Positions 1 through 11,244 of a stretch of 64,000 nt of DNA are shown here, one piece after another. The notes beneath the pieces were generated by a model. It worked only from the letters and a program-made list of their open reading frames with translations. It searched no databases and was not told the origin of the DNA. The stretch is from Basidiobolus meristosporus CBS 931.73 (lineage: Eukaryota > Basidiobolomycota > Basidiobolomycetes > Basidiobolales > Basidiobolaceae), in contig MCFE01000463.1 of assembly GCA_002104905.1 (NCBI GenBank), positions 1 to 64,000 on the forward strand. Direction: 5' to 3'. Numbering within the stretch: position 1 is the stretch's first letter; each line of letters begins with the position of its first letter. The translations under genes and the position numbers were made by a program.

Positions 1-233
1 CACACAAGCAAATGTGTAGGTGCGTAACAGATCCAATAGCTGCAATTGTATTACAGATGACATATATATATGCAGGGTGTTTATTTATAGGGGTTTTGTC
101 TCAAATGTGAGACAACCTTGATATTACTTATATCAAAAATTTGATGATCACTGATTTGCAATGGCTCAATTTGGATTGCAAAAAAATGGGTTGTTGGGAT
201 CATTACAAATGTGTGCAATTCAAAGCAATTGCA

Positions 234-461
234 TCATCTTCTCCTGGGTTTTTTTCTCACAGGGATTACTACTGAAGCGTTTGGTAGTGACTCACTTTGC
301 ACACCTATACTACTTCCTGGCTGACTATCATCTTGGCTACTTGTGTATTTGTAGTCAGTATTTTGCCTCCTTGTTGATGAGTGCAATGCTGCAGCTTGGC
401 CATGCTGAATTGCTCCAACTGAACCAACTGAACCGGCCTGTAGTGCCATGCGCTGACGCGT
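234..461 (-). pseudogene. ORF-a of the PIF-like element, 3' part
   Basis: This is the C-terminal part of the accessory protein of the PIF-like element. It reads on the minus strand and ends in a basic tail (KKPRRR, stop at 234-236). The same C-terminus is coded at 27344-27562 on the plus strand, which fixes the reading frame. The 5' part is at 7651-8600; the interruption is the Gypsy at 462-7650. The copy at 27290-27360 runs continuously across the point where this one is broken, which proves the insertion. I recognise no domain. PIF/Harbinger elements normally carry a second, Myb-like protein that helps the transposase; that role is only inferred from position. Confidence 0.6.
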
Positions 462-1538
462 TGTAGTGGGGTCACAGTGACACCCACAGGCAGATGTGCT
501 CATTCTCATACGTTCACTTCCCTAAAAAAGGATTACCCCCCTATATTAGTATCATCCCAAATTGCAATATTTTCTATTCTGTCTATGTGATTATTACTAT
601 GCAACCTGACAAACTATTTGTCACTATTAACCCATTGCACAAGCTATTCCTATTCCTTGCCAAAATGCCAAGATAAGATAGTTACCATATAAGGCAAGTA
701 CCCCCAACAGTGCCCATGTCATGTGACCATCTTGGTTTCATAATCCTCCTATCCTATTACCATAAGAGGCAACCACATGACACAGGGGTTTCATATTACC
801 ACTACCTGATTGGCTAGGTGCTACTATGTCTCATGGAACAATCCACCAAGAATTTGCGCTATTTTTAGTACGCAAAGACATGATTGGTTGTCTACTACCT
901 TCTGGAAACTTCCGGAAAGTATTTTCTAGCAAGAATTTGAGCAGCAAAAACGTATATAAGGGAGGCTATCCCTTAAAATAAATGATCCCTCTTCCAATAT
1001 TCCAACTTATTGATTAGTGAGATCACCGCTACCTATTACCACTATTTTCTGACTCAGACCTGACAACACTCCCAGGAAACTGTGCTGACAGCCAACTGAC
1101 CTTGGAGGCACTACTTGTGAGGAATACTCAGAGTAGGTATATTTTATTATATTGTTTGTTTTCCCAAGTTTATTCTTGTACAGGTAAAGATACTTTCAGT
1201 CTTTGTAACTATTGGTCAAAGCTGCATTCTTATCAAGTCCCTGTTGGTGGAGTTTACAGTTGTTTTGACTTTGGAAGCTTTAGTACATTGTCATCTCAAA
1301 GGACATTGAAGCCATTATAAACTTTTGTTAAGACACCAACTAAGTTGGGGATTGTAGTTCAATAGCTTTCCCTTGACAAGCTTGAGGCTTTATCCCTCAT
1401 CACATTAGATTAGACAAAAGACCCAGTATTCCTAGCAAGCTTTTGCCAGAGGTTATCGCACCCAGTGAACACCCCACACACATTTACACTTGAGAAGTCT
1501 TGGCCGTATTTTGCCCTTTGGACTTATGCACCACCACA
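462..1538 (+). repeat. 5' LTR of Gypsy element 1
   Basis: Starts TGTAGTGGGG, ends CACCACCACA, and pairs with 6572-7650. A TATATAA box lies at 953-959 and an AATAAA at 977-982, suggesting promoter and polyadenylation signals in close order. By eye about two dozen differences separate it from the 3' LTR, so the insertion is not very recent. Confidence 0.9.
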
Positions 1539-1565
1539 TATTTGGAACCCAACGTGGGGGGTTCA
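1539..1565 (+). promoter_or_regulatory. Primer binding site of Gypsy element 1
   Basis: Four bases after the 5' LTR comes TGGAACCCAACGTGGGGGG, which begins with TGG (complement of the tRNA CCA end) and continues into a short stem-like sequence. Element 2 has TGGCACCCAACATGGGGGG at the same offset (57747 on). The primer tRNA was not identified. Confidence 0.7.
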
Positions 1566-1679
1566 TACAAACTCCCTAGGACCCAACAAGATTTACCTGA
1601 AGATTTGAGCCGTTACCCATTTTATTGAAACAAGACTACAGATATAATCAAGACTATAGCACCAACCTACCTACCCAAA

Positions 1680-3637
1680 ATGAACTCTATGCCGTTACCA
1701 CTCTCACATGGAGCCCCACAGTTTGATGGAAAGAATGTGGAGAGCTTCCTATTCAGATGGGAGAAGCTCTGCAAGATGTGCAGCCTATCTGAACAAGAAA
1801 TGGCTGAAGACTTCCCCTACTACTGCACCAATGATATTACCACTAAGCTTCTCAGACAAGGAGACATTCTGACTGACTGGACCTTAATGAAGACCTACCT
1901 ACAGACCAAGTATGGTAGACCCCAGATATACTATGGAATTGAAGACCTCAGACACTTTGGATGGACAGGACTCTCCAAGCTACCACTTGAAGAGTTCATT
2001 CAACAGTATGAAGATATGGCCAAGCCACTCCTGGAGTCCCAGGCTATAACTGAGTTCACCATGACACTTTACCTTGCACAAGGGCTTCCCCAGAAATTGG
2101 CAAGCAAAGTTGACCTACATGCAGCCAAGGATGACAAGTCTGGCATTCCTTGCTTTGCAGAGATGAAATGTGTACTCCTAGAGGCAAAGCAAACTTCTAC
2201 TGTTATGAGACTCCTGACATCTAATCTGCCAGACCAGCCAACCAAGGAGCTAAAGAGTGCTGTTGCTGACAATCAGACCTACACTACCAACAGAATTGAC
2301 CAACTTGCTGAACAGCTACAAAAGCTAGCCCTCAAGATTAACGGCTCAGCTGAGGTAGCTACTGAGGGCCAAAGAGCTTTGCCTAGACACTGCATTTGGT
2401 GTGACTCTGCTCAGCATGCCAGACAAGAATGCTCAGAGCTTAGCCAGCTACTTAGAGAAGGAACAGTACAGTTTGATGCTGATGGAATTCTTGCTGATAA
2501 GGAAGGAAAAAGGATTCCCATTAATTTCCAAAGAGGTGGAATAAGAGCCCTTTTCCAGAAGTCTGACTCAGCAGCTAGAAAGATTACTGTTGATGCCCCT
2601 ATTGAGACTCATACAGTGAGTCCAAACAGCCCTGACAACAGAAAATACAAAGTAGACACCTTTGCTACTAAGAGACACCTTCCTGAAGAACCTGTCAAAC
2701 CCATCCTTAGAAGGCCACAATTTGAAGAGCCTGAGGTTATTATTGACAAGAGGCCTGGAACACTGCCCACCCAAGACCCATTACCGCACTTTCAGATGAC
2801 CTCAAAGATAGCAGGCTACTCAAGCCCCCAATTGATTACTGAGAAACTACTGAAGCAGAACCTCACTTTGTCAGTTGGAGAAATCATGAGTGTATCACCA
2901 TCTGTTAGGAAGACCTTTGATGAGCAGCTTAGAACAAGAAGACAAGCTGTTGAGCATATGGACACCCATATAATCCAGACAAACCATGAAGACCACAAAA
3001 AGGATGACAACACTACCAAATATAAGACCTTTTACTCAGTTGCAACTGCAGTGGTGAAAGGGTATATTTATGATGATCCTGTTGACTGCCATATTGACAG
3101 TGGTTCAGAGATTTGTGTTATGCTGCTAGACTTCTGGAAGACGCTTAGAAGCAAGGAGCTACTGCCTGTTGATAGAGATATTGGATGGAACATGACTGAT
3201 GCAAACTCAGGATCTAGTCCACTCTATGGTGTAGTGCACAAGTTCCTATTGAGGTACAAGGAATCAAGGTCTGGCTTCCCCTCTTTATCTGCCAGAAGGC
3301 AAACTTTGACCTTCTGTTAGGCAGATTATGGGAGACCAGTACTAAGGCTACAACTACCAACTATTCTGATGGGTCAGTGTGGTACACTATACAAGGATCC
3401 AACCCAGGACTACAGTCAACGTTCTGTGGGGTAACACCCAACAATAAGAGGACACATACCGCTTGCCAGAAGACACATCTTGTTATAGAAGATGATGAGG
3501 AGCCTGACAATATACACCCCAACAGTTGGAGCTGCTCATTAGGTATACAGGAGCAGACAGCTATGGTTTGCACAAAATACAAGACAGTAGAACAGAAGAT
3601 TAGACCATCACTTACACCTTTAACTGATGGATCTTGA
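1680..3637 (+). pseudogene. gag-pro: Gag-protease of Gypsy element 1 (frameshifted)
   Basis: The ATG at 1680 opens 546 codons. An N-terminal Gag region is followed by a zinc knuckle (CIWCDSAQHARQEC, near 2390-2435) that would bind the element RNA, then an aspartic protease with the DSGSE motif (about 3100-3115) and an adjacent LLGR-type strand. Compared with element 2, one T is missing near 3243 (AAGTTCC here, AAGTTTCC there), which throws the frame and ends the ORF at 3320. The correct frame resumes and runs to a TGA at 3635-3637. Gag packages RNA into virus-like particles in the cytoplasm; protease processes the polyprotein. Family and roles are clear; this copy is broken. Confidence 0.88.
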
Positions 3638-6532
3638 CCTGCTGATTACATCAGACCACCAGAAGGAACACCAGAAGATATACAACTTACACCTGAGAGA
3701 CTTAAGCAACTTATCATTGGTGATGGAAACCTAACACCGGAGGAGATCCTACTATTTGAAGAAACCCTGATAAGGCATGATAAGGTTTTCTCATATAATG
3801 ACAAGGAGATGGGACTCTTAAAGACATTGGTTGAAAAACCTATCAAGATTCATACAGTGCCCCACACACCCTGGTCATTTAAGCCTTACCCACTACCTAG
3901 AGGACTCCAAGCTGATGTGCATGACCTACTTAAGAAGAAGATTGAAGCTGGTATCCTAGAACCTTGCCATGGACCTTATGCTAACAGATGGTTTGTGACC
4001 AAAAAGAAGAATGGGAAGCTCCAATTCATTCAAGACATGCAACCTGCAAATGCTGTCACTATCAGAGATGCTGCAATACCTCCATCTATTGATGACTTTG
4101 CAGAAAGCTTTAGTGGTCACTCCATCTACTCAACATATGATCTCTACTCAGGATATGACCAGATCCCCCTAGATGAGACGTCAAGAGATATGTTTGCACT
4201 CCAGACGCCATTTGGACTGTTAAGAATGACAAGACTCAGCCAAGGGGCAACAAACTTGGTGGCTCAGTTCCAGAGATGCATGGTAAATGTGCTCTACCAG
4301 TTTATACCTGAGAAACTTGCTGTCTTTGTTGATGACATAGGCATCAAAGGACCAAAACTCCGGGACACAACTGAAGTTATGCCTGGAGTAAGAAAGTTTG
4401 TCTATGACCATGTTTCAGACAATGATGCCATTTTAGGAGCCATTGAAGAAGCTGGACTCACCATCAGTGGTGAGAAAAGCAGCTTTGGTGTATCAGAGAT
4501 ATCCATTGTTGGACAAAAATGCAACACCTTTGGTTGTTCACCCGGAGACTCCAAGACACAAAAAATATGCAACTGGCCTACCCCCACAAATCTAACACAA
4601 GCTTGTGGCTTTGTGGCAGCTTGTGGATTCTTTAGGATCTGGATCCCAAGATTTTCTGAGATAGCAGAACCAATCTACCAACTACAGAGAAAGAATGCCC
4701 CATTTAACTGGGGAGAAGAGCAAGAAGAAGCCATGCAATTACTAAAAGAGGCCTTAGTATCTCCACCAGTTCTGAGACCTCTTGACTATCAGAACACCAA
4801 ATGCCCACCTATCTTGACAGTGGATGCAAGCCCTATAGGAGCTGGAGCACTACTTGGCCAAGAAGATGAAGATGGCAACCGCTATGCCTGCAGATATGAG
4901 AGCTGCCCCTTCTCTCCTAGAGAACAAAGATACTCACAGATTAAGAGAGAGCTACTAGGAGTTGTGAAGATGCTGAGAAAGCTGAAGTCACAACTCTACA
5001 TGACACATTTCATCCTGGAGACAGATGCTAAGCCACTTATAGGAATGATCAACAAGTATGATCTACCTGATGATGCCACAAATTGGTGGATGGCATGGCT
5101 GAAAATGTTTGACTTTGAGGTCAGACATATCCCTGGCAAGAAAAATGTTATGGCCAATGCACTCTCCAGGAAGGGACCACAGTTGTCTGAAGATATGGAC
5201 CCTGACTTTGATGACATAATTGATGCAGTAATCCAACAACTACATGTGAAGAAGCCCAGCTACTCTACATGGAACACCATTCAAGACTATCTGAGAGCCT
5301 TAGAGAAGCCACCAGGAATGAGCCCACATGATTTCAGAAAGCTCAGGAAGAAGGCCCATCATTTCTACATAAAAAATGGCCTCCACTTCAAATGAGTAAA
5401 GCCTGGACAGACACCAAGGAGAGTTATAGTTGAGCCCCAGGAACAACTGACTATTATGTCAAGCCTTCATGAAGGAAGACCTGGTGGTCATAGAGGCAGA
5501 GATGCCACTTACAATGTTGTTTCCAGTAGATACTACTGGGAGCATATGTATCATGATGTCCCACACTTTGTTGAATCTTGTGACATTTGCCAAAGAAGGT
5601 CAACCAAGAGATATGAGGAGCTGCTCCATTCAACCTACACACCTTGTCTATGGCAAAAGGTTGGCATTGACCTGGTCCACATGCCAACTGCTGGAACCAA
5701 GAAGTACCTTGTTGTTGCCAGAGATGATCTGAGTGGGTGGGTAGAAGCTTGAGCCCTATCCAATAACAAAAGCCACACCATATGGAGATTTATTCTTGAG
5801 GATATAATATGCAGATTTGGCTGCATCAGCCAGTTTGTTGCTGACCAAGGAGAAATGACTTCAAATTTGATCCAGGAACTCTGGTCACAATACAAGATTC
5901 ATATTGCTTTCACCACCGCTTATCACCCACAGGCCAATGGAATGGTTGAAAGAGGCCATGGCCCGTTGGTTAACTCCCTAGTCAAGAGCTGCAACAACAT
6001 GACACTACAGTGGCCTACACAACTTCATCTAGCACTCTGGGCGGATATAATCACTACAAAACGCAGCACAGGTCTATCTCCATTCAAATTGCTTTATGGA
6101 CATGATTGTGTTCTTCCCATAGAGCTTGACTCAACATCCTGGAACATGCTAGAGTGGAGAACTACAATGAGTACAGAAGAACTACTGACTACACGCATCA
6201 AACAGCTTGATCACCATGAACTTGATATTACCTAAGCAGCTGCTAAACTCAAAGAGACAAGACTTCAGAACAAGGAACCATTTGACAAGTCACATAGCCT
6301 TAGACCAAAACCATTACTGCAAGGAGATCCAGTACTGCTCTATGATTCCACTTTAGACAAGCAGTGGAGTTGCAAATTCAACAATAAATGGTCTGGCCCA
6401 TTTATTATCTCTAAGGTGATTGGAAATGGAAGCTACTACTTGTCTGAGCTTGATGAAACACCGCTAAGAACACCTGTGGCAGGAAACAGACTTAAGCTAT
6501 TCAAGCACCGGAATTTTGCACATCACATTTAG
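3638..6532 (+). pseudogene. pol: Pol (RT-RNase H-integrase) of Gypsy element 1, with stops
   Basis: It is in the same frame as the protease, separated by the TGA at 3635. Reverse transcriptase carries the FVDD active site at 4325-4336. RNase H follows (TVDASPIGAGALLGQ near 4820, LETDAKPL near 5020). The integrase has an HHCC zinc finger near 5470-5600 and a DDE triad at Asp 5669, Asp 5843 and Glu 5948, then a GPF-type C-terminal module near 6390. Stops at 5393 (TGA; CAA in element 2), 5750 and 6233 inactivate it. No chromodomain is visible. The product would copy element RNA into DNA and insert it in the nucleus. Confidence 0.88.
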
Positions 6533-6551
6533 TTTGCTTTGACCTGAGTTC

Positions 6552-6571
6552 AAAGCTGAGAGGGGGGTAGA
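6552..6571 (+). other. Polypurine tract of Gypsy element 1
   Basis: A purine run (AAAGCTGAGAGGGGGGTAGA) directly precedes the 3' LTR, the usual plus-strand primer site. Confidence 0.85.
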
Positions 6572-7650
6572 TGTAGTGGGGTCACAGTGACACCCACAGG
6601 CAGATGAGCTCATTCTCATACGTTCACTTCCCTAAAAAAGGATTACCCCCCCTATATTAGTATCATCCCAAATTGCAATATTTTCTATTCTGTCTATGTG
6701 ATTATTACTATGCAACCTGACAAACTATTTGTCACTATTAACCCATTGCACAAGCTATTCCTATTCCTTGCTGAGATGCCAAGATAAGAAAGTTACCATA
6801 TAAGGCAAGTACCCCCAACAGTGCCCATGTCATGTGACCATCTTGATTTCATAACCCTCCTATCCTACTACCATAAGAGGCAACCACATGACACAGGGGT
6901 TTCATATTACCACTACCTGATTGGCTAGGTGCTACTATGTCTCATGGAACAATCTGCCAAGAATTTGCGCTATTTTTAGTACGCAAAGACATGATTGGTT
7001 GTCTACTACCTTCTGGAAACTTCCGGAAAGTATTTTCTAGCAAGAATTTGAGCAGCAAAAAAGTATATAAGGGAGGCTATCCCTTAAAATAAATGATCCC
7101 TCTTCCAATATTCCAACTTATTGATTAGTGAGATCACCGCTACCTATTACCACTATTTTCTGACTCAGACCTGACAACACTCCCAGGAAACCACGCTGAC
7201 AGCCAACTGACCTTGGAGGCACTACTTGTGAGGAATACTCAGAGTAGGTATATTTTATTATATTGTTTGTTTTCCCAAGTTTGTTCTTGTACAGGTAAAG
7301 ATACTTTTCAGTCTTTGTAACTATTGGTCAAAGCTGCATTCTTATCAAGTCCCTGTTGGTGGAGTTTACAGTTGTTTTGACTTTGGAAGCTTTAGTACAT
7401 TGTCATCTCAAAGGATGTTGAAGCCATTATAAACTTTTGTTAAGACGCCAACTAAGTTGGGGATTGTAGTTCAATAGTTTTCCCTTGACAAGCTTGAGGC
7501 TTTATCCCCCATCACATTAGATTAGACAAAAGACCCAGTATTCCTAGCAAGCTTTTGCCAGAGGTTATTGCACCCAGTGAACACCCCACACACATTTACA
7601 CTTGAGAAGTGTTGGCCATATTTTGCCCTTTGGACTTATACACCACCACA
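6572..7650 (+). repeat. 3' LTR of Gypsy element 1
   Basis: Pairs with 462-1538, with the same TGTAGTGG start and CCACCACA end. The following GCAT (7651-7654) is the right target duplication. The junction at 7650 returns directly to the interrupted ORF-a. Confidence 0.9.
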
Positions 7651-8600
7651 GCATTCTTTTACTTGCCAAGGGCTCCAGTGGTTGAGGCACTTCATGTTGG
7701 TCATCATCAGTCAGTTCACCAGAAGTAACTCACTGATGGTCAGGCAAAACGGCATGCGCAGGCGCGCCTTGACACGTTGAGATGGCCCTTGGCTGAGTTC
7801 AATGTGATGCTGCATGTTGATGCAACTCAGTCCGCTCCAATAGACTTGTGTCTAAATGAGCAGTTTGGCAAGTTCTTGTAGTTTTGCTCTGAAGCACGCG
7901 CGTTGACTCAATGCGGGGCATTCTGGCAAAGGGTGTTGGCGTGGTCTGGACTGACGTGCGCTGGCACGCTTTAGTTGCAAGAGATGGTAGGGAATCTAGC
8001 AAGGCGTGCTGGCACAATCTGGACAATGTTGCTTGCGGTCTGTATTCTTCCTCCTGAAGCTCACCATCTGATTCCTCAAGGTATTCACTTACCCTCTGTC
8101 TGATACTTTGGAGCTGTTGCCTGGATGCATCCTGTGTATATTGCTCTTGGAAGCCACTTAGCTCTACTAATATATCACATAGTACATTAGTCATTTGAGG
8201 CAAAAACACATTCAAAATCTCTTTGGTTCCAAAAGTTGAAGCACAAACGGGCGTGTCTGGCCCGTACTGTGCAAATTGCGCGCAAAATTGTTCCCGCACG
8301 GCTTCTTTGTCGAATCCCCTCACTCTCAGCTCATTCTTGATTTCAATACTTGTCTTGTTATATATCTTCTTACATACATTAGCTGGCATCTTGATGTAGA
8401 ACTCATGCCACAGCTTTCTACTCAAATTCTTCCATCTTTGTCAACTCTCTGAGGTATCTAGTTCTGCTAGATTAATCAGTAGTGCCCAAATATCTGTATG
8501 AAGGCTCATTATAGACATTTAGGCCACACTAAAATCATTTGGTAAGAACTTGAACGGATCCAACATTGACTTTTCCGGACTGGCAGTATATTGGCATCAA
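7651..8600 (-). pseudogene. ORF-a of the PIF-like element, 5' part
   Basis: The minus-strand frame contains SRKLWHEFYIKMP and KKIYNKTS (about 8420-8340), shared with the copy at 52613-52290 and partly with 26738-27240. In the copy at 52613 an ATG and about 75 further N-terminal residues precede this block. Here the same upstream frame is legible back to about 8590 but contains a stop near 8524, where that copy has a sense codon. A stop near 7799 also breaks it. It is transcribed away from the transposase gene, sharing a roughly 300-bp intergenic region. No known domain was recognised; the protein is polar with Gln/Glu-rich stretches. Possibly the DNA-binding partner of the transposase, by analogy with PIF ORF1. 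Confidence 0.6.
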
Positions 8601-8916
8601 CCTGGTCTTATATAAAATATATACAAAAACTAGTGTGATTGTTGAATTTTCCATATATTATGATTGATGCATCTTGGATTGCGTTGACACGGATTGGATC
8701 ACATCAATTGCAGATTTCCTATTTGATTATAGACCTATGATTAAAGCATCAAGAAAAGTACCAAGGCATTGTTTGCGGATGAATTTTGCAACATAGTGAT
8801 GGGATACATGGCAATCAATGGCGATTTAACCATAATGTATTAAAAATCAGATAAATAACTCAGATTGTGCTGAATTGAGTCAAACCGCCTCCATACAATC
8901 ATCCACCAATTTTATT
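8601..8916. promoter_or_regulatory. Divergent intergenic region of PIF-like element copy 1
   Basis: The 316 bases between the two divergent genes are well conserved in the copy at 52614-53708 once the MITE there is removed, including a GACACGGATTGGATCACATC block. A shared bidirectional promoter is inferred from position only. Confidence 0.45.
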
Positions 8917-9800
8917 ATGACTTACTCATCTGAATGGTCTTTTCTCATCAATCCCATCACTACCACTGGATTTCCTTTTGACACACTAGAGGAGATCTAT
9001 TCCAAGTACTGTGGACCATCAACCCCAATCTTCTCAGGGACATCCCTTGTTAAGCTTCTCTGCTATTACAAGAACTATTACCCACAAGGTTTCATCCCAC
9101 CATCCATGGCAACAAAAGTCCTGGAAGCTTTCATTCCCAGCTGACAGCAATGGAGAACCACCTTGCAGAGGGTATGAATGACTTAGAGCAAGCTTGGAAT
9201 ACTAGGTTCAGAAGCTCCAATAGACTTCCATATCCCAGAGTGTTCAGCAACAGGTTCCATATCAGGAGTATTTTGGATACCTTCCCAGTGAGGATTAACA
9301 GACCTTCTAGAGGGCAGAGGCACTTTTATTCTGGCAAGTACAAGGCACACTGTGTGAAGTTTCAAGCACTGTCTGACATTGAGGGTAACATCATCTGGTT
9401 TAGTGGGCCATTTGCTGGAAGTAGGCATGACAAAGCACTCTGGGTAGAGAATCATCCTGAACTCAGTAGAGGGGAGAAATGTATGGCAGACTTAACTTAT
9501 ATAGGAGAGGATTGTCAGAAATTCGGATGTATTACAGCTTATAGGAAGCCAAGGAATGGTGTGCTTAGCAGGAAGCAGAAGCTCTACAATGAGATATTTA
9601 ATCATTTCAGAGTGAGGGTAGAGCACACATTTGGATATCTGAAGAGATTCAGCATATTTGCAGGTAAATACAGAGGAAAGTCATATATAGGTGAAAACAG
9701 CAGAATAGGTAAAATAGTTAAGATACTTATTAATGCACAGTATGTGCATACAAGAAGACATCCACTGAGAGAAATGTGTCTGGAGCATTATGAAGAGTAA
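8917..9800 (+). pseudogene. PIF/Harbinger-type DDE transposase (frameshifted)
   Basis: The C-terminal ORF (9150-9800) is a classic DDE_Tnp_4 domain: first Asp at 9276 (ILDTFPVRI), a YSGKYKAHCVKFQ block, GPFAGSRHDKAL, second Asp at 9489 (MADLTYIG) and Glu at 9621 (RVRVEHTFGYLKRF). The N-terminal part (ATG at 8917, to 9144) is in another frame. The copy at 53709 has one extra base in the equivalent of position 9084, which would put both parts in one frame, so this copy most likely has a 1-bp deletion there. The enzyme would cut and join element ends in the nucleus. All three catalytic residues are present; only the frameshift disables it. Confidence 0.85.
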
Positions 9801-9929
9801 GTAAAGCAAGGAAAGAACTATTCTGAGCAACATAAGTAAGATTGAGCAAAATTACCAGTAATTGTATCATACCACTGGCATCATGGTAGAAATTATAGTG
9901 CCAGATATTGCCGTAGAGTGCCAGATCAG

Positions 9930-9983
9930 TCTGGCACCATAAACTGGCTGGCACTATGTGGCACTATCCAACGGAACAAGTCT
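9930..9983. repeat. Right terminus of PIF-like element copy 1
   Basis: The last bases (GTGGCACTATCCAACGGAAC then AAGTCT) equal the termini of the roughly 733-bp foldback MITEs at 18389, 44627, 52716 and 56927. The adjoining sequence repeats the motif TGGCAC/GTGCCA several times. Confidence 0.75.
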
Positions 9984-10778
9984 ATTCCTTCTCCCTGCTG
10001 GATTTTAGTCCCCTTATATGTGCACTCTGGCTTTTGTGTATGTGAACTCTTTATTGAATGGTATAGAAGTTGGCTTATGACCATGAGAAATCTGGCATAT
10101 ATTGGTAGAGTTCTCCTTATAAAAATTAGTTGCTTGTTGCACCCAACCCAACCTTGCATTACATAACTGATTGCCCACATATTGGGGCTGCTTAGCTTCT
10201 TAATGCCATAGGCATAGGTGTCTCCATGTGCACATTTGTCCTCAGTATTTTCCAACCCTGTCTGGCTGTCCTCCATGTGCCAACCTATTGCATCCATGAC
10301 AGACTTGAAGGTAATATTCTTGATGAGATTGGGATATGGTAGTACCTGCAACTTGACTCATCTTGCTATCTCCCCACACACCTACTACATAGGAAACTCC
10401 TAAAAGGTGAAGCAAGGCCCAATATTCTCCACACACTGTGCAAGATGGAGTAGAGAATGGATACAGTAGTGGCAGAGATCTATGCATTCAGCTTCATGTT
10501 TGTAGTATAGCTGCTCAAATCCCATCACAAACTCCTCACACAACAGCTGTAGATGTGTCAAGTTGGCATTGGTGATCTGCTGCTGAATAAATATTCCTAC
10601 AATGTCCACATATGACTCCCAATGCTTCCAATGTACTCTTGGTAGGAATGGCTACAGAACACCACTGGAATAAATACATATCCAGTTCATCCAGTCTTTG
10701 CATTTGTATTGTTGCATATGCGTATGAATATTAATTGGAACCTGTGAGAAGTACTTAGGGTAATGGATACTCTGTAAC
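9984..10778 (-). pseudogene. CACTA-like (tnp2/Plavaka-type) transposase, C-terminal remnant
   Basis: The minus-strand frame holds LLHLAQCVENIGPCFTFWEF (about 10455-10400), resembling the C-terminal region of tnp2-type transposases of the CACTA/Plavaka group, where a conserved His-Leu...GP...W.FPMER block occurs. Further pieces are VLPYPNLIKNITFKSVMDAIGWHMEDS (10345-10265) and MDIVGIFIQQQITNANLTHL (10609-10550). The same sequence recurs at 30706-30884 (inverted), 31783-32868 and 53924-54720. Frames shift repeatedly. Assignment to CACTA/Plavaka rests on this motif resemblance and on the repeated structure, not on a catalytic triad. Confidence 0.5.
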
Positions 10779-10989
10779 AGACTTGTTCCATTGTGCCATT
10801 TATCATAGTGCCAGAAAGTGCTGTATATTTTGTTATTGATTTGATACTTTAAGGTCATATGCATGTTAAATTTGATCCCAAATTGGTACTGTATGGCACC
10901 ATCTAGCACTCTGTGGCATGATCAGGCACCATCTGGCATGCTATGGCACTATTGGGCACTATGATCAGATGAAATGATGGAACAAGTCC
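10779..10989. mobile_element. Short MITE (type B), PIF-related
   Basis: A 211-bp insert with ends AGACTTGTTCC and GGAACAAGTCC, flanked by AAC/AAT. The uninterrupted sequence at about 54146-54165 (CTCTGTAATATCTTGCCAG) shows the empty site and confirms a 3-bp duplication. It lies in the CACTA-like remnant, which resumes at 10990-11019. No coding capacity. Confidence 0.8.
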
Positions 10990-11019
10990 AATATCTTGCC
11001 AATTCTTTCAGATTTCTAC

Positions 11020-11244
11020 TGTCATGATCACATGACAACCATGAACACCCATGCCAAGTTTCAGCTTCCTAGCTCTATTTCTAAGAGATACCTTCTGGAA
11101 CCTTCTACCACCTTCCAGAAAGCTCCTGACCATTCCAAACCATTGTTACACAACAAAACATTCCATGGAAGCTTCCCATTGTATTTTCATAGTCCAGCAC
11201 CATATATGGAAATACCAGGTCACATGACTTAGTCACATGATCAG
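11020..11244 (+). repeat. 5' LTR fragment of the chromovirus
   Basis: Begins TGTCATGATCACATGACAAC like 15618 and matches it for about 225 bases, then stops abruptly at CACATGATCAG, where coding sequence for GLTIAPAVFQHLM begins. Confidence 0.8.

Larger units (their letters stand above)
462..7650 (+). mobile_element. Ty3/Gypsy LTR retrotransposon, element 1 (full length, degenerate)
   Basis: A 7.2-kb element with two LTRs of about 1.08 kb, a primer binding site after the 5' LTR, Gag-protease, reverse transcriptase, RNase H and integrase in Gypsy order, and a polypurine tract before the 3' LTR. LTR ends are TGTAGTGG...CCACCACA. Flanking bases are GCGT (458-461) and GCAT (7651-7654), read as a 4-bp target duplication with one CpG-to-CpA change. 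The reading frames carry one frameshift (about 3243) and stops at 3635, 5393, 5750 and 6233, so this copy is not autonomous. Element 2 at 55936 is a close relative. Confidence 0.9.
1..9983. mobile_element. PIF/Harbinger-like DNA transposon, copy 1, split by a Gypsy insertion
   Basis: Two divergent genes lie here: a DDE transposase on the plus strand (8917-9800) and an accessory ORF on the minus strand (about 8600 to 7651, then 461 to 234). The right terminus at 9983 reads ACGGAACAAGTCT, the end sequence also found on the foldback MITEs in this window. The left terminus lies outside the window; by comparison with the copy ending at 28260 roughly 500 more bases are expected. Without the inserted Gypsy (462-7650) the element would be about 3.3 kb, normal for PIF/Harbinger. 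Positions 1-233 match sequence beyond the accessory ORF in the inverted copy at 27563-27790. Confidence 0.75.

Noticed and set aside
9930-10160. 141-codon minus ORF ending at 9926 as one gene
   Set aside because: It crosses the PIF terminus at 9983, so its last codons come from a different element.
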